DNA from: Lachnospiraceae bacterium | Lineage (GTDB): Bacteria > Bacillota > Clostridia > Lachnospirales > Lachnospiraceae | DNA: 7,197 nucleotides | Direction: 5' to 3' | Assembly: GCA_017420605.1 (NCBI GenBank) | Contig: JAFOIS010000069.1 | Location: 1-7,197, forward strand | Shown: positions 6,122 to 7,197 of the stretch, one piece after another | Layout: each line of letters begins with the position of its first letter | Position numbering within the stretch: position 1 is the stretch's first letter | Made by a program: the position numbers and the translations under genes | Notes under the pieces: model-generated | The model's input: only the letters and a program-made list of their open reading frames with translations | What the model was told of the DNA's origin: nothing | The model's database searches: none

Positions 6122-7197
6122 ATGGCGAATGAGTATGGCGCACCGGGAACGGTTTTCTGCATGCAGTGCGGAAAGCCGAATACTGCGGGTGCGCGTTTTT
6201 GTATGTTCTGCGGAAGCGAACTGGTGACGTTCTCAGATCCGTCTCCGGCTGTCTCCTATGCCGGACCGGAACCGGAACCCGCGCCTGCGGACGAGACGGA
6301 AGAGGATTCCTACCTGGAGAATGTTTTCGGCGATCCCGTGGAGGATTATACGCAGCCGGAGACAGAGAGCTTCCGGGAAGAGGCGCAGCCTTTCGAGGAG
6401 CCGGTCAATATCTTCGGAGACACGTCCGGCGAGGCGCCGGAAGCGATCCCGGAGCCGGCGTATCAGCCCGAACCGGAAGCGATCCCGGAGCCGGTGTACC
6501 AGCCCGGACCGGAAGCCGAACCTGTGCCGGAGGCGGCAGGACAGACTGCAGCCGGGGAGGAAGCAGCCCCGGAGGCGGTCCCGGAGCCGGTATATCAGCC
6601 CGGACCGGAAGCCGAACCTGCGCCGGAGGCGGCAGGACAGCCTGCAGCCGGAGAGGAAGCAGCCCCGGAGGCGGTCCCGGAGCCGGCGTTTCGGCCTGAA
6701 CCGGAAATAGTGCCGCAGCAGGCGGCTGCACCGCAGCCATACCCGCAGCAGCCATATCCGCCGTATCCGCAGCAGCCGTATCCGCCAATGACCGGGCCGG
6801 TGCCCGTTCCGCAGCCGGAACTGCAGTCTGCGCCGCAGCAGGAAGAGGCGCGCAAAGCGCCGGCGCCGAACTATCCGCGCCGTGTGGATAACGCGCCGCC
6901 GTATAAGGCGCCGAAGGCCGCAAAGAGCGGTGTACCGGTAAAGATAGAGTGGAATATCACACCGTTTTCGATCGCGTCGGCAGCCGTTACCTTCCTGGCG
7001 TCGGTTTTCGCGCTGTTTCTGCCGGTACTGAAAATGGATGACACGATCTATACGATCATGTCCTATCTGTCTCCGGCAGGCACCTTCCTCGGGCCTGACG
7101 GTCAGGCGGCCTATAAGCTTCTGGAAAAACCAGGGCACAGTTTTGCGGGACTTCCCGGCATCTTCCATTCACCTCCATCGTCGTCCGTTATATCGTC
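6122..7197 (+). CDS. Zinc-ribbon, Pro/Glu-rich repeat membrane protein (3' end outside window)
   Basis: The frame is open from ATG 6122 to the window edge (358 full codons), so the protein is incomplete at the C-terminus. Residues 13-30 form a zinc ribbon, with Cys13, Cys16, Cys27 and Cys30 in CX2CX10CX2C spacing and a GK/GS after each pair. Residues about 45-200 are acidic and Pro/Glu rich, with a nested repeat at 106-193. Residues 204-223 are a YPQQPYPP repeat. A basic stretch (233-275) leads to a membrane helix at about 282-303. Proteins with one N-terminal zinc ribbon, a disordered linker and C-terminal membrane helices are common in Clostridia; most have no known function. The ribbon is probably cytoplasmic. 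The gene has its own promoter and a strong ribosome binding site. In the last 30 bases the coding signal moves to another frame, suggesting a one-base error or frameshift. No specific function is claimed. Confidence 0.85.
   Translation, partial: MANEYGAPGTVFCMQCGKPNTAGARFCMFCGSELVTFSDPSPAVSYAGPEPEPAPADETEEDSYLENVFGDPVEDYTQPETESFREEAQPFEEPVNIFGDTSGEAPEAIPEPAYQPEPEAIPEPVYQPGPEAEPVPEAAGQTAAGEEAAPEAVPEPVYQPGPEAEPAPEAAGQPAAGEEAAPEAVPEPAFRPEPEIVPQQAAAPQPYPQQPYPPYPQQPYPPMTGPVPVPQPELQSAPQQEEARKAPAPNYPRRVDNAPPYKAPKAAKSGVPVKIEWNITPFSIASAAVTFLASVFALFLPVLKMDDTIYTIMSYLSPAGTFLGPDGQAAYKLLEKPGHSFAGLPGIFHSPPSSSVIS
6437..6700 (+). repeat. Nested A/B coding repeat, order A-A-B-A-B-A
   Basis: Unit A is 36 nt (PEAIPEPVYQPG-type) at 6437-6472, 6473-6508, 6569-6604 and 6665-6700. 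Unit B is 60 nt (PEAEPVPEAAGQTAAGEEAA-type) at 6509-6568 and 6605-6664. The two B copies differ at 3 of 60 bases by eye, and the 96-nt A-B blocks (6473-6568, 6569-6664) at 7 of 96, so the block was duplicated recently. Every unit is a multiple of three and stays in frame, giving residues 106-193 of the zinc-ribbon protein. Confidence 0.9.
6740..6787 (+). repeat. Tandem 24-nt repeat encoding YPQQPYPP twice
   Basis: Two 24-nt copies (6740-6763, 6764-6787) encode residues 207-222 of the zinc-ribbon protein. The Pro/Gln/Tyr composition suggests an unstructured, polyproline-like segment between the acidic repeats and the basic stretch before the membrane helix. Confidence 0.8.

Noticed and set aside
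6437..6700. CRISPR-like array
   Set aside because: The spacers are themselves repeated, all units are multiples of three, and they encode a continuous protein segment.
6233..7168. Long reverse-strand and alternative-frame open frames with Arg-rich or Gly/Cys-rich repeats over the zinc-ribbon gene
   Set aside because: The repeats mirror the in-frame A/B coding repeat. The forward frame from 6122 has a promoter, a strong ribosome binding site and a zinc ribbon.

Overview
The window looks like a piece of a GC-rich Bacillota chromosome, most likely a gut-type Clostridia such as Lachnospiraceae or Oscillospiraceae. That placement is inference. It rests on AGGAGG-type ribosome binding sites, a sigma-A style promoter, strong G/C preference at third codon positions, membrane-anchored proteins with Pro/Glu-rich stalks, and an N-terminal zinc-ribbon membrane protein. 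No rRNA, tRNA, CRISPR array, integrase or transposase was seen.

Layout: all supported genes are on the + strand. Bases 1-144 may hold the 3' end of an upstream gene. Next comes a membrane-anchored CapA-type (PGA_cap) protein (96-1784), a ten-helix EamA/DMT transporter (1829-2755), and a 732-residue single-pass membrane protein (2752-4950). That last protein carries a caspase/CHAT-like His-Gly...Ala-Cys arrangement, a carboxypeptidase-regulatory-like beta-sandwich and an unassigned C-terminal domain. An AEC-family permease follows (5031-5960). Gaps are -4 to 80 nt, with no convincing terminator or promoter between 96 and 5960, so these four genes can be read as one transcription unit. Its promoter would lie upstream of the window.

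The 161-nt gap at 5961-6121 holds two hairpins, one a probable terminator, and then a well-formed extended -10 promoter. The promoter drives a gene that starts at 6122 and runs off the right edge. It encodes a protein with an N-terminal CX2CX10CX2C zinc ribbon, a long Pro/Glu-rich nested-repeat linker and at least one membrane helix.

How the genes may work together is not settled by the sequence. CapA and the caspase-like protein both have one N-terminal membrane helix and a large soluble part that probably lies outside the membrane, so both may act at the cell surface. The two permeases are from unrelated families and their substrates cannot be read from sequence. The most unusual item is the membrane-anchored caspase-fold protein. 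The best technical point is a probable one-base frame disturbance in the last 40 nt of the zinc-ribbon gene.
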